From Leucosporidium creatinivorum (Eukaryota > Basidiomycota > Microbotryomycetes > Leucosporidiales > Leucosporidiaceae): a DNA stretch of 64,000 bases. Within the stretch, counting starts at the first letter, position 1; each line of letters opens with the position of its first letter. Below the pieces are notes generated by a model. The model was given only the letters and a program-made list of their open reading frames with translations. It was not told the origin of the DNA and searched no databases. A program made the translations under genes and the position numbers. Positions 29,447 through 40,215 of the stretch are shown piece after piece. The stretch is from the NCBI GenBank assembly GCA_001600635.1, contig BCKL01000001.1, positions 1,344,808-1,408,807 of the forward strand. Direction: 5' to 3'.

Positions 29447-32281
29447 TCAGACCGTCGCCGTCGTCGCTCCGACCGAAGGGGTTCCGCTCCTCGACTGCCC
29501 CCTTGCTGCAAGAGCTAGTAGGATCTTGTTGATAGTGGCGCGCTTCTGGAACTGTTCTCGAGCGAGACCTCGGACGCGCTGTTGTTATATCGGGGAGGGA
29601 GTCAGTGAGATGCGCTGGGCGAGAAGGCAGCGGGTGCCGAGCTCACCTTGAGGAATCGGTCGAGGTCGATGTTGGCTGTATCAGAGTTGAGACCGCGGCC
29701 GAGATGGTAGATGGTATCCTCTAGCGCCGCATCCTCAGCAACGAGGTCGAGCAGCCTGCGCGGAAAGCGGCAAGTCAGCTCCTCACCCCGCCTCAACACC
29801 GACGGGCTCGAAACTCACTGATTGTAGACGACCGTCGAAGAGCACACAATCTCGTCCACCTCGGGCCCATCACCTCTCGCCTCATAGTCCCTCAACCTCT
29901 TCTCCCCTTCCTCAACCACGACCCTATACCTGTCCCTCACATTCTCGCACACGCCTCTCACCACCTCCAACCTCTGCATCTCGTCCAGAATCGCCGGCTC
30001 GCCCTTGAGCAGATCAACCTCGTACATGTCCATCTTCTGCAAATCTTGTTGCGTTTGCGAGTTGAGGGCTGAAAGGGAGAGGGAGAGCTTCGAATGGAGG
30101 CGGGTGCGGAGGGCGAGGAGAGCGGGATTGGGAGGCAGTGGAGGAGGAGCGGTGGAGTGGTGTGAGGATGAGGCGATGGAGCCGTCGGGGTGATGGAGGG
30201 ATTGAGGAGAGGGTTCGGTCGAGGAGATGTCCTCGGGCTCAGAGTCGAGGATGTTGAGGTTCGGCTTGCGAGGGTGGGAGGCGCGAGGAGGTCGAGAAGG
30301 ACCAGCGGGCATCGTCGAAGCTCGAGCTAGCTGATGTTGCTGCTGTTGCTGCTGTTGATGGTAGTAGTACTCCTCCGAGAGCGTCGAAGCGATTGACGAA
30401 GGCGGAGGCGGCACTGCCGGCCGCGGTCGACCGCCCTGCAGAGCCGGTTGGAAGCCGTGGCCCATCTCATGCGGCTGATACGCATGTTGAGGTTGACGAG
30501 GCTGGTACGAGCCCGAGGAATGGCGATGACCTGGTGGAGGCGAAGCGCGAGCTGGCGGGGTGACGGAGCGGTCGGTGGGAGCGTAGGAGCGGCCGTCAAA
30601 CGTAGGAGCATACGATCGCCCATCAATGCTGGTAGGTGCGTACGATCTCCCATCTGTGCTCGGAGCGTACGAGCGTCCATCCGCGCTGGGAGCGTACGAG
30701 CGAGCATCTACTGTCGGCGCATAAGTCGAACGATCGTCGTAGCTCGAGTTGCGCGAGTCGGGTCGGATCGTTGGCTCGTAATGCGACGAGTAGTGAGACG
30801 AAGGTGGCGGAGGAGGAGGTTGCTGACGCTGCTGCTGCTGGGAAGGCGGCATAGCTTGATGAAGGGGTGATTGAGCCTGGAAGGCCGGCTGCCGAGGAGG
30901 CTGAGGTCCACCGTTGGGCAGTTGCTGAGGGGGCTGAGGTTGCGGCGGGGAGTAGTGCTGGGTCTGAGCGGTGGTAGAGAAGCTCTGGCTGGGCGGCCGA
31001 GGTTGCATCGGCGGCGCAGGCGGAGGTGGTGCTCGAAGCTCTTGCGAGCCCGAGTAGGCATGACCGTTGGGCTGCCGTAGCTCTTGCGGTGGTGGTGGAG
31101 CCTGGGAGTGAGCCGATGTTGGTGGCGGTTGAGGCTGAGCTGCGGTGAAAGTAGGCGGAGGAGGACCTTGAGGGGGAGGGGGAGGCCGAAGGGGCACTTG
31201 CGAAGCCAAGCCGATGGAGGAGGGGCGACGAGGCGGGCTCGGCTGCCGAGGAGGAGGGTGAGGTCGATCTGGTGGGCCTCCTTGCGCGGAGAGAGGGCTG
31301 AAGGTGGTCTGCTGGCGTTGAGGGGGAGGCAAAGGCGGGGGGGAGGGGTAACCAGGCGGTGGAGGTTGCTGCTTCGAGCGCAGAGGTCAGCTTCGGGCAC
31401 GCTGCGAAGCTTCACAGAGAAACTCACATATCCATTCACTGGTCTCGAGGGTCCCTGTACTCCTCCAGCGGCTCCTGGAGGCGGTGGTGGTCTCGGCGGC
31501 ACGTCACTCGACGAGCCGACCGAGTCCCTCTGCACTCCTGATCCAGACCGAGCAAGTTGATCTGCTCCAGAAAGTGGCCTTGCTCCTCCTGGAGGCGGTG
31601 GTGGACGAGGGGGAGCCTGTGCTGCTGCAGGAGCCGGCGAAGCGGGGGGAGGAGGGGGACGGGCGGGGATGGGCTGCTGCCGAGTCACGACAGGGTAGCG
31701 CGCGGAGAAGAGAGGAATGAGCTCGTTGAGAAGGGAAAGTAGTGAACAGCCCTGTACAGCAATAGGATCAGCTAGGCTCCCTTACAGTCGACCGACCAGC
31801 GCGCACCTCTCCCTTGCGTGCCCAGTTCTCGAGGTAGGGGACCGACACTTTGCCGCTGGGGTCGACGTTGGGGCCCGATTTGACGGCCAATGTAGCTGAA
31901 GGGATTACGAAGACCATGGGCGGTTTGGTGGGAAAGTCGAGCGGGAGCCAGAGGGTGACGGGGCAGTGATACGTCGCCGCGCCAATCGTCACGGGTAGTA
32001 CTCCCGTCAGCTGTAGGAGAAGCTCCACCCGGCCATCATCGTGTGCTGTGAGTGTACTGTAATCAGCTGCTGCTCCGTCGAGAGCACGCGAAGGCGGATC
32101 GCTCACTGAAGTCGGTCGACTCGTGATAGAGCTGTCCCTTGTATTGCTCTAGCAACGGGACGATTTGATTGACTGCATCGTCTCGGCGAGCGTACTGCCG
32201 TTGCTGAAGCATCAGCGCTCGCTCAGGCGGCGTAAGACCCAAACTTACGTGACGACAGGCGGCGCGGATGCTCGACTGCAT
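29447..32281 (-). CDS. VPS23: ESCRT-I subunit Vps23/TSG101
   Basis: The first exons (MQSSIRAACRH, then YARRDDAVNQIVPLLEQYKG, THDDGRVELLLQLTGVLPV, TYHCPVTLWLPLDFPTKPP and VSVPYLENWARKGE) are a UEV domain, the ubiquitin- and PTAP-binding module of TSG101. A very long Pro/Gln-rich linker follows, which includes an RSYAP-type tandem repeat, then a coiled coil (RTRLHSKLSLSLSALNSQT) and the C-terminal steadiness box: LLDLVAEDAALEDTIYHLG and RVRGLAREQFQKRATINKIL. Total length is roughly 800 residues, longer than yeast Vps23 (385) or human TSG101 (390) because of the linker. As part of ESCRT-I it sorts ubiquitinated cargo into multivesicular bodies. About seven exons; the first coding exon is 33 nt. 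Confidence 0.93.
30564..30737 (-). repeat. Tandem RSYAP-x-x-DG coding repeat in VPS23 linker
   Basis: Six units of 9-10 residues: STYAPTVDAR, SYAPSADGR, SYAPSTDGR, SYAPTSIDGR, SYAPTFDGR, SYAPTD. The nucleotide copies are close to one another (GAGCGTACGAGCG-type cores), so this looks like a relatively recent coding minisatellite in a disordered region. Confidence 0.85.
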
Positions 32282-32554
32282 CCTCTCACGCCAGGCCGGA
32301 TCTGTAGGTTGTTACCGGCGAGCTGCTAAGGTGTCCGAATTGTACGGAAGTTCTACGAGGCGGAGGCGAAGTGACGAGGTGAAGTCGAGGGAGGCGGAGG
32401 AGCAAGAAAGGGCGCTGGGCTCGCCGGCGCTCGATGTGGAGCTCGAGTTGAGTGGACCAGCTTTCGCTTCTCGTCCAAACACAGCAAGTGTAGAGCATAT
32501 CGAAGGTATTCAGTAGCAAAGCGAGTACGTTTTTGCACCTTCTGCCCCTCCTAC

Positions 32555-33883
32555 TCAGCTTCCGACCTTCCACAGGTTCGGCATCCTCGCCTTCTGCAGC
32601 AACGTCAAGGGCGACTTGCCCTTCCCCGCTCCACTGAAAGCAAGCACCACCGTCTCCTCAAACTCGGCGGATCCAGCGCGACGCTTCCTCTCAGCGATGA
32701 CGGCTTTGGCGAGCTTGACTGTGGAAGGGGCCGCTCGGCGATAAGTAGCTGAGCGGACTGAGAGGTGGAAGCAGAACGTACAGCGACCTACGTCGTCTCC
32801 AGGGATCTTGAGTTTGACACTCTCGAGGGTGTCCTGTTTGCAGTGTGGGTCAAGCGTAGGGAACGAGTCGAGCCCTCAGCTCGGCGAAGGCTCACCTTGA
32901 GAACGGGGAACGGCAAGACACTCAGCAGCTGCACCATCCTTTCGTATCCTCTCGTCAAATCATCTCCTCCATCCACCAGTCCATACTCGCTCGGAAGCAC
33001 GAGAATCCTCTCCAACAAACACCTCCAGAGCCGACTTCCTTGCGCGCCGTAGCTTCGAGAACGACCACCAGCGCCGAAATGAGGGAAGTGGCCCGAGGAG
33101 GAGCCTCCCGACGAGTTGGAGTTGCTCTTCTGGTGGTGTTGCTCTCCGCCACCATCTCCAGCTTGCTCCTCGTCAAAGATGCGACCCCTCAGCTCCGCGC
33201 CGAACTCCTCGCCCGCTCCCTTAAGGAAGCTGAACCACTTCTCGACCTCCTGCGGGTGCCTCGTACGGTTGATCTCTCTATCGCAGATGTCTGCGGCGAG
33301 ACTAGCGAGGTCGTTCAAGCCCAGGAAGCTGGCGCTCGCGAGGATGGCTTTGGCGTTCTCGGCGCCGAGATGCGCGACGACGGCGGGCGAGTAGAGGGAG
33401 GCGATGGCGAGGGTGACGGCGGCGTGGTTGATGGTAGGGTCGGGAAGAGGGAGAGCGATCTCGTGGAGCCCAGGTGTAGTCGATTCGAGCCTGGCGGTTG
33501 GGAGTGGGGGTCAGCGAGCGAGGCGGAGTAGCTGGACAGTAAGCTCACATGAGGCGCAGGACGGGCGAGCGAGAGACGATGACTTGATGCAAGGACAAAG
33601 TCTGCCTGTCTCCAGACGAGTAGCTGCAGTGTAGCACAAGATCGCTGAAGCGCGCCGTCCTGAAGCTCGTCTGAAGCAGCAGAGGAGGTCGGCGTACAGC
33701 AGAGCAGCAGCAGTGGGTCCTACTTACAGAAAGATGGTCGGTCAAGCTGCTAGTGCTGAGCAGATTAGACGAAGGCGGCGAGGGCGTCGAAAACGAGTTG
33801 GCTGCCGAGCTCGAAGGGAAGGGAGAAGGGTGGCCTGTAGGCGAGTAGCCATTGGGCATCCCTCCGACCGGGAAGGGGAGCAT
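32555..33883 (-). CDS. BTB/POZ-domain protein
   Basis: The start MLPFPVGGMPNGYSP is followed by a short disordered lead and, after an intron, RTARFSDLVLHC, then QTLSLHQVIVSRSPVLRLM: the A-B hairpin and first helices of a BTB/POZ fold. ALPLPDPTINHAAVTLAIAS and LGLNDLASLAADICDREI complete it. The C-terminal half (LWRCLLERILVLPSEYGLV, DTLESVKLKIPGDDVGRC) is not recognised but is phase-consistent over several introns to the stop at 32555. BTB domains mediate dimerisation or binding to Cul3. The gene starts 138 bp from the stop of the next minus-strand gene. The exact cellular role is not known to me. Confidence 0.7.
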
Positions 33884-34020
33884 CCTGCGATGAGAAGAGG
33901 CGAAGCGAGAAGAAACGAGTGAGAGGTAGGAGCAAAAGCTCGTTTCAGCTCTCGCCGAGTCGTCTAAGTGTCGCTGGGGGTTCTCTTGCGATTCCAGCTT
34001 CCCTTCTATAATCTGGACAG

Positions 34021-34812
34021 CTAAGCAGAAATCCTCTCTTGGAGCACAGGAGGGTCGACCCAGACAGCCTGAAGGTGAAATGGTCAGCTCCACCCCCTCG
34101 CAGAGGCTGCGCCGAGGTCGCTCACCAGCTGAGTCTCGCCATCGTCGTCTTCTACCGACTTTGCTGGCAGAGGAATCTTGCTGACGGAGGGTGCGTTGAC
34201 GTGCTTGCTGAGCTGATTGAGCGCCTGTAGTCGGTCAGAAGAGGTCAGGGCCAGCTCTTCGCCGTGACTGAGGCCGCGCTCTCCCGGCAAACTCACCTCT
34301 ACACTAACGCCATACATCGCACACAGCTCCTCGACCTCCTGTACCGTCTTGGCTGACTTGCGCTCGTCTAGCAGGTTGGAGAGAGTACGCGCTCCCACTC
34401 GATCCACCGTCACCGTCTCGGCGGCCTCCTCTGTAGCCTTTCTCCGCTTCAAAATCTCGAGCATGGGGTTGTCCTGCAAGCGAGGTGAATGTGAGCTTGG
34501 CGAGCAGCTCAGTAGGCTACAGCGGAAACTCACGGTGCGCATCGCGAAGCCAGTGCGCGGAACATGCACCTGGCCCAGCTGGGAGAGGTTCTGAAGGAAG
34601 GTAGGATCCTGGCCGTCCTTGATGATACCTGTACAACATCCCTGTCAGCTCGGCTCGGCCTCAACCGCCTCACGAAACTCACCTTCGCTCTTTCCCTCGC
34701 TGACCTCTGGGATCGGCTCGGGTTTCGGCGCTCTTGCTGTGGGCATGGTGGGTGTTGTAGGGACCTTTGGTGTAGGCTTGGCCTTGGAAATCTTGGATGC
34801 GGCGGATCCCAT
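34021..34812 (-). CDS. Small protein with putative N-myristoylation signal, unknown function
   Basis: About five exons; the protein starts MGSAASKISKAKPTPK, a good fit to the N-myristoylation consensus (MG..xS.K), then a Pro/Thr/Ala-rich stretch. Next come IIKDGQDPTFLQNLSQLG, NPMLEILKRRKATEEAA, LSNLLDERKSAKTVQEVEEL and IPLPAKSVEDDDGE, with end DPPVLQERISA. Length is about 185 residues. I recall similar small myristoylated proteins in other fungi but cannot name the family. The C-terminal helices are amphipathic. If acylated it would sit on a membrane. Confidence 0.6.
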
Positions 34813-34942
34813 TGTTGTAACGGAGCAAATTGGCAGGTGCTTAAGAACTGAAGTGGAGCGCGAGCTTCGCTGCCTCTTCGACTCCTCGTTCCTCGTCTCT
34901 CGATTCTGGTACAGCCTCAACAGCCACAGACAAAGGCTAAAG

Positions 34943-37900
34943 ATGGCCTCCAACACCCCCTTCAACGAGCCTGTAGCTTCTACCAGTCGAGTTCGTCCTT
35001 TCCTCACTTCTTGACGCGCTTCACGCTAAATGAATCGCTGCTGTCGTTCTGCAGGCCGTCTTTCACCTCCCTTACAAGCCTCCAGCAGCACCAGTAGAGG
35101 ATGATCCTTTCGGCCCTGGTGCGCTCAGCTCGGTGTATTACTGCAGCAAGGCGCGAGAGCTCACCTTCACTTCTCCGTCACGCGCAGACGAGCTGTGGTT
35201 CCGGCTGTACGAGCACGCATGGGCTGCGACCAGCTCAAGGATACACGTGAGATTATACTTTCTGTGCTGCGCGAGCTGAGCTGACGTGCAATTCGCTACA
35301 GGCCACTCTCTCCTCGCTTCACGATGCTTCGCTCGACGAGATCGTCTCGTTCGTCGACCAGTCGCGTGATGCTGGCACGACTCTTCTATCAGCACTCGCA
35401 GGCAGGGCGTCACTGAGGACTGGGCTCATCGTCGGTGCGTGCAAGACAGCAGAAAGCCAGAGAACCAAGCTCACACTCTCCCTCCCTTCGCAGGTGCCAA
35501 CCCTACCTCCTCCCCTCTCCTCTTCTCCGCCCTCTGCCGTCAACTGACAGTACCACCACCTCCGACGGCAGCCTCTCCCTCGCCCGAGGAGCCTATGGAC
35601 CTCGAGGAGCGCACCCCGCCGCCCGAGATGCCTGCGCCGAAGCCTCCTTCCCAATCCTCCTCGGCTCGTCACCCATGCATCGTCTCGCGGCTAACTTCGC
35701 GCGAGTGCGGCAATATCAAGAACGCTATGCGCTCACTGATCGCTGGATTCATTGGGAATGCGCCGGAGATGCTGGACGACGACGACGATGAAGATGGACC
35801 GGCGGTGAGTGCTGTCTCAAGACCGGGCGAGGTAGCTCATCGCTGATAGCTCTCTACTCGATAGATCGTCACCTCCAAGCTCAAGTCGGCGACCCTAGTG
35901 CCCGAGGACATGCAGAACCTTACAGCGTGGTTCGCTCATCGCTATCGTCAGGAGGGTAGGATGCCGTTGCCTCGAGAATTCAGTGACCAAACGCTAACGT
36001 TGACTCGCTCAGGTGCCGAGAAGGAGGAGCCTACGCTTGTCGTACTGCTGGAAGATCTCGAAGGAATGGACGGCAAAGTGCTCGGTCTGATGCTCGAGAC
36101 GCTCTCGTGAGTCTTTGCTTTCTCGATCAATGCCTTCGAGTGTCTAATTGAGTCGGAGCTGATGCTCTGCACCTCTCCATAGCCGCTACATCAGCCGACT
36201 TCCTCTCGTCTTCCTGCTCGGTGTGGCTACCTCGGCCGATGCGCTCAACCAGGTGCTTTGGCGGGGCGTCACCAATCTACTGGACACAGCCACCTTCTTT
36301 GTCGAGCCAGGAATTGGCACCTTCAACGCTCTGATGCGAGGGGTTCGTCGACGGTCGCTCAGGACGAGCGGCGGCAGCTGACCTGCTTCCTCGCGCCGAA
36401 CAGCTCTTCATCGACTGGGAGGCTCCGCTGGCTCTAGGTCCTAAAGCCTTCGCCTACCTACTCAACACCTTCGAGGACACTCACCACTCCATCGACGCCA
36501 CCGTCTCCGCATTGCAGGTGAGCTCGCCCCCGCTCCATCTCTCATCGCCAGCAGCTCACCGTCCATGTCCACAGTCCCTCTACATGACCCACATCCGCTC
36601 CCGCAACCAAGGTCTCGTCCTCTACCCCGTCAGCATGGATGTCCTCGAGCAATTGCCCGACAAGATCTTCTCCACCCTCCTCAAACTTCCCTCCCTCCAA
36701 GCCGCTGATCCCGAGGGCGAGAACGCGGAGGTCGTCGCCATGCTCAAGGCCAACGATGGAGAGGACGAGGGAGAAAACTTCATGCGCGGGATTGAAGAGT
36801 GCAGGAGATTGAGAAGCGCCTGGCAGAACGATAGGAGGGTGGGAGTTGAGGTTTTTGAGGCGATGGAGGAGTATTGGGAGAAGAGGTGGAGCACGGAGAA
36901 GATTTTGCTGGCGTTGGAGGAGGGGAGATTGTCGAGCTGGAGTGATGAGCTGTGTGGGATGGTATTGCGAGTCGTCCTGTCACTCCCTTCTCGACGCCCG
37001 AACTGACCTCGCTCCTTTACATGCTCGCAGACAATCCACGTCCGCCAAGCTCCCTCACTTCCTCGATCTACTCATCACCCGCCTCACCGCCCTCCTCGAC
37101 CTGGACCCTACCCTCTGCCTCGAGCCCATCCTCGCGCCCCAATCGACCTCCTCCGAAGCTCTCTCCGAAGCCGGCACTCCCTTCCCCGAACACGCCTCAC
37201 CCGCCTCCACTTTGCACGACTTCCTAACCAAATTACACGAGGACCTCGTTGCCCTCCTTGCCAAGCCCAAACCCACCGGGCGCAACAATCTCATCAACGA
37301 GAACATGCCTGGATCGAGTTTGATGTATGCGCAGAGCCAGATCACGGAGGAGGATAAGGAGTTCACGAGGCTCGCGAAAGAGGTGTCCGAGACGCTCAAG
37401 TCGCATCTGAGGTGAGTTTTCGGTCGAAGTGGGAAGCCCTTATCGGCGCTGACCTTCATCGCTCGCCCATCCCACAGCCGCGCCTTCCGTCCTTCCTCCT
37501 CCCTCCTCCTTCACGAAGTCTGGTTCTCCGACGATCTCCACCCTTTCAAGCGCTTCCACCCAGCCTTCCTTCCGTCCTTCCAACGTACCTTCCGCTCCGC
37601 CGACGCTTCGTACGGCGCCGAACCGGAGCCCAGCGCCGGCGATGCTCCTCCCGCCCCAGCTGCCGAGAGCGACAACGCCGAAGTCGCTCCTCCACCATCA
37701 TCGTCTCCCGAGAAGGGCAAGAGCAAGAAGGGCAAGGGCAAGGAGTTGGCCGAGGGAGGGATTCTCGGCGGGGGACCTTCGCTCGATGTGGCTGTGGCGT
37801 ATAGGCTGTACAAGGAGACGGGCAAGACGATCAACCTCGGCGATTGGTGGACAGCCTTCGATACGGCGGCGTGGGACGAGGAGCAGGCTGGAGAGGAGGG

Positions 37901-38111
37901 AGCGCCGAACGGGAACGGGAACGGGCAGAGCAAGAAGAGGAGACGAGGAGGGAGCGAGGAGGGTACCGATAGCGAGGAAGGCGACGAGGAGGAGGAAGCT
38001 CAAGTGCGCAAGCAGGCGAGGTTCCTTCGCGCTATCGGCGACTTAGGCTACGTCGGGTTCGTCCAGCCGACGTCGCGCAAGCTGGAGCACGTCCTCAAGA
38101 GCGTCTTTTAG
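34943..38111 (+). CDS. ORC3: Origin recognition complex subunit 3
   Basis: Around ten exons encode about 830 residues. The AAA+-like N-terminal half shows TGLIVGANPTSSPLLFSALC in the position of the degenerate nucleotide-binding loop, LVVLLEDLEGMDGKVLGLML (Walker B-like, no ATP hydrolysis expected in Orc3) and ISRLPLVFLLGVATSADAL. This is followed by LFIDWEAPLALGPKAFAYLL and HHSIDATVSALQSLYMTH, characteristic Orc3 segments. The C-terminal part carries an extended acidic/Lys insertion and ends ARFLRAIGDLGYVGF then TSRKLEHVLKSVF, the winged-helix. ORC3 binds Orc2 in the hexameric complex that loads MCM at replication origins. One splice uses a weak donor (CT|GTGTGG near 36952), needed to keep frame into LQSTSAKLPHFLDLLITRL. 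Confidence 0.88.
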
Positions 38112-38192
38112 CTTGCCTTGCAACTTTGCTCAGATTGATAGGTTTTCACGACTCGCTGGGAGAGACGAGAGACAGCGAGCGAGGTCGAAAGA

Positions 38193-39842
38193 TTATGCAT
38201 TGCCAGCGGCCGGCTGCTGCTGCTGCTGACCTCCCCCTCCTCCACCTCTGCCGCCCCTACCTCCCCGTCCCCTCCCGCCTCCTCCTCCCCCACGCCCTCG
38301 CCCTCCCCTGCCGCCCTCTCCGGGCGTCCCGCTCCTTGACCCGCCCGCACTCGGCGCTTTCGGCTCTCCAGCTCCCTCGCCTGGCGGACCACCTCCTTCT
38401 GCTGCACTGCCTCTCTGTCCTCCACGCCGACTCCTCCTCGCCGTACCTTCACTCAATGCCGCTCCCAACGCCGCTCCTAGCTGCCTGCGCTGTCCAGCGG
38501 CTTCTTGGCCGAGCGCTGGTGGAGGACCCTGAGCTGGTTGGCGCTGTTGCTGGGGTTTGGGCTGAGTAGGTGGGGCGGGGGTAGAAGCGAGCGATGGAGT
38601 ATTCTGAGAAGGAGGCGGAAGTGGTCGGGCTGGGTTGCGGAGGAGCTGTTTCGGAGCCGAAGCTGGAGGTGGTTGGGCGGCTTGCTGCTGAGCAGCTTGG
38701 GCTTGAGCCTGACGAGCTTGGTGTTGCTGTTGGAGCCTTTGGCGGACCAGGTCGGCTTGCGCGACGCTCTGCTGAGGTGTTGGTGCGGTAGCCGAAGAGC
38801 CAGGGAAGCCTGGTGGAGCGAACGGGAGGTGAGGGGGAGGCGCTCGTTTGCCCCCGGGGCCTGCTGGGCCACCCGTGGCAGCCGCACCGTTTTGCTTCCC
38901 CTTTCCTTTCCCTTTGCCTTTGCCGTTCGACGGCCCAGCCCCGGTTGGCGTGCTGGCCCCGCTCCCTCCCTCCGATGCGTTGGCGCTCTTCGAACCCTTC
39001 TTCCCTCGTCCACCTGCTCCACTCGCCAGCTGTCCCTTCGCTCCTTTCTCTACCTTCTTGCCCTTGGCCTTGGATCCCGATGCGAGAGGCTGACGGGGTG
39101 GTCGAGCAGCGATCTCGGCGGCCTTTTGAGCGCGGAGGTGGTCAAGGAGGGGAGTCGACTTCTGTGCAGCTTTGTCGACGGCCTCGGCTGGGATCTCAGG
39201 GACAGCAGGGGCGGTGAGCGCTTCTTGGAAGGCGAGGAAGTCGGCGTCTGTTGAACAGCGAGTCAGCTGAGAGGGGTGAAGGTGGGGAGGGGAGAGCTCA
39301 CCCTGGTCGATGGTGCCCTGCCGAGGATCTTGCTTCGGCGGTGGGGCTGGCATGCGTTGATAAGGTGCGAACTCGACCACAGCTTGGCTCACGTTGCCTG
39401 TAGGGACGATGATCAGCTTCAGCTCGGCGAGGGGGTGCTGGCAGCTCGCTCGCTCACCAGCTCTGTCGCGAAAGTTCCAGCCGTCGTAGCCTCGGTGGAA
39501 AGCAACGAGAGCATCGGGAGTCTTGAACGAAATGTAGGCCCTCGAGTGTAGGTCGTCCTTGTCCTTGTTGCTGCAGAACGGCCCCTCACAACAGGTCAGC
39601 TCTCGCCAGGCAGCTCAATAAAGAGCTGTAGCTCACCTCTTGCGAATCTTGCCCGGTCTGTAGTGAGTCCAAAGAGCTACCTCTGCCGTCTCCTGCCCTT
39701 CGCCCTCTGCTGCCGTTTCGCGAGTGACCCAAGGCGCTACCGACTTCCAGAAGATCGCTTCAGGCAAGTCGGGCGGGAGGCGACGGACGACAATCTTGAG
39801 TCGTTGGCTAGTTTGAGGCTTGTTGGCCTGCTTGGGCGCCAT
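38193..39842 (-). CDS. UPF3: Upf3, nonsense-mediated decay factor
   Basis: About four exons, roughly 450 residues. The start MAPKQANKPQTSQRLKIVVR leads into RLPPDLPEAIFWKSVAPWV, then HSRAYISFKTPDALVAFH, YDGWNFRDRAGN and AVVEFAPYQRMPAPP: the Smg4/UPF3 RNP-type domain that binds Upf2. The remainder is a disordered tail with a Lys/Gly stretch, a Gln-rich part (QQQHQARQAQAQAAQQQ) and a C-terminal RGG/GRG box. Upf3 links the exon-junction complex or terminating ribosomes to Upf2/Upf1. An RGG tail is unusual for UPF3 and could add RNA binding. An upstream in-frame ATG at 39881 exists, but the conserved part begins at 39842. Confidence 0.88.
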
Positions 39843-40215
39843 GTTAGAGTCGAGGGGGAGAAGCGAGCCGGATGAGGGCAACCCTCGAGTTCGAGCTCCG
39901 CCCGCGCTCTTGGCTTCCTATTTCTCGCTGCTCGTTGTCACTTCTCGTAGCTCAGACTTATCCTTCAAGGTGCGTCCCGCACTGCTCTGTACCTCTACCT
40001 TGCCTCACTCGCATTCCCTTCCCAGAGCTTGCCATCGCCGTTTGCTCCTCTTCTCTCGCTGTTTCCTCATTCAGCAGCCCCACGCCGACAGCTACAGGAG
40101 CTCGAGTCTGTACATCAGTACTCAGGTAGTACGCCGCTGCTCTCTGGGCCCTCCAAACCGACTCACTGATCACGTCGGCTTCTTTTCGCTTCGCAGCCCC
40201 ACCTTTATCACCTGA
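39843..40215. promoter_or_regulatory. Divergent promoter interval, UPF3 (-) and SET gene (+)
   Basis: A stretch of 373 bp between two divergent genes. Pyrimidine-rich tracts are present on the plus strand. No specific element recognised. Confidence 0.4.
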
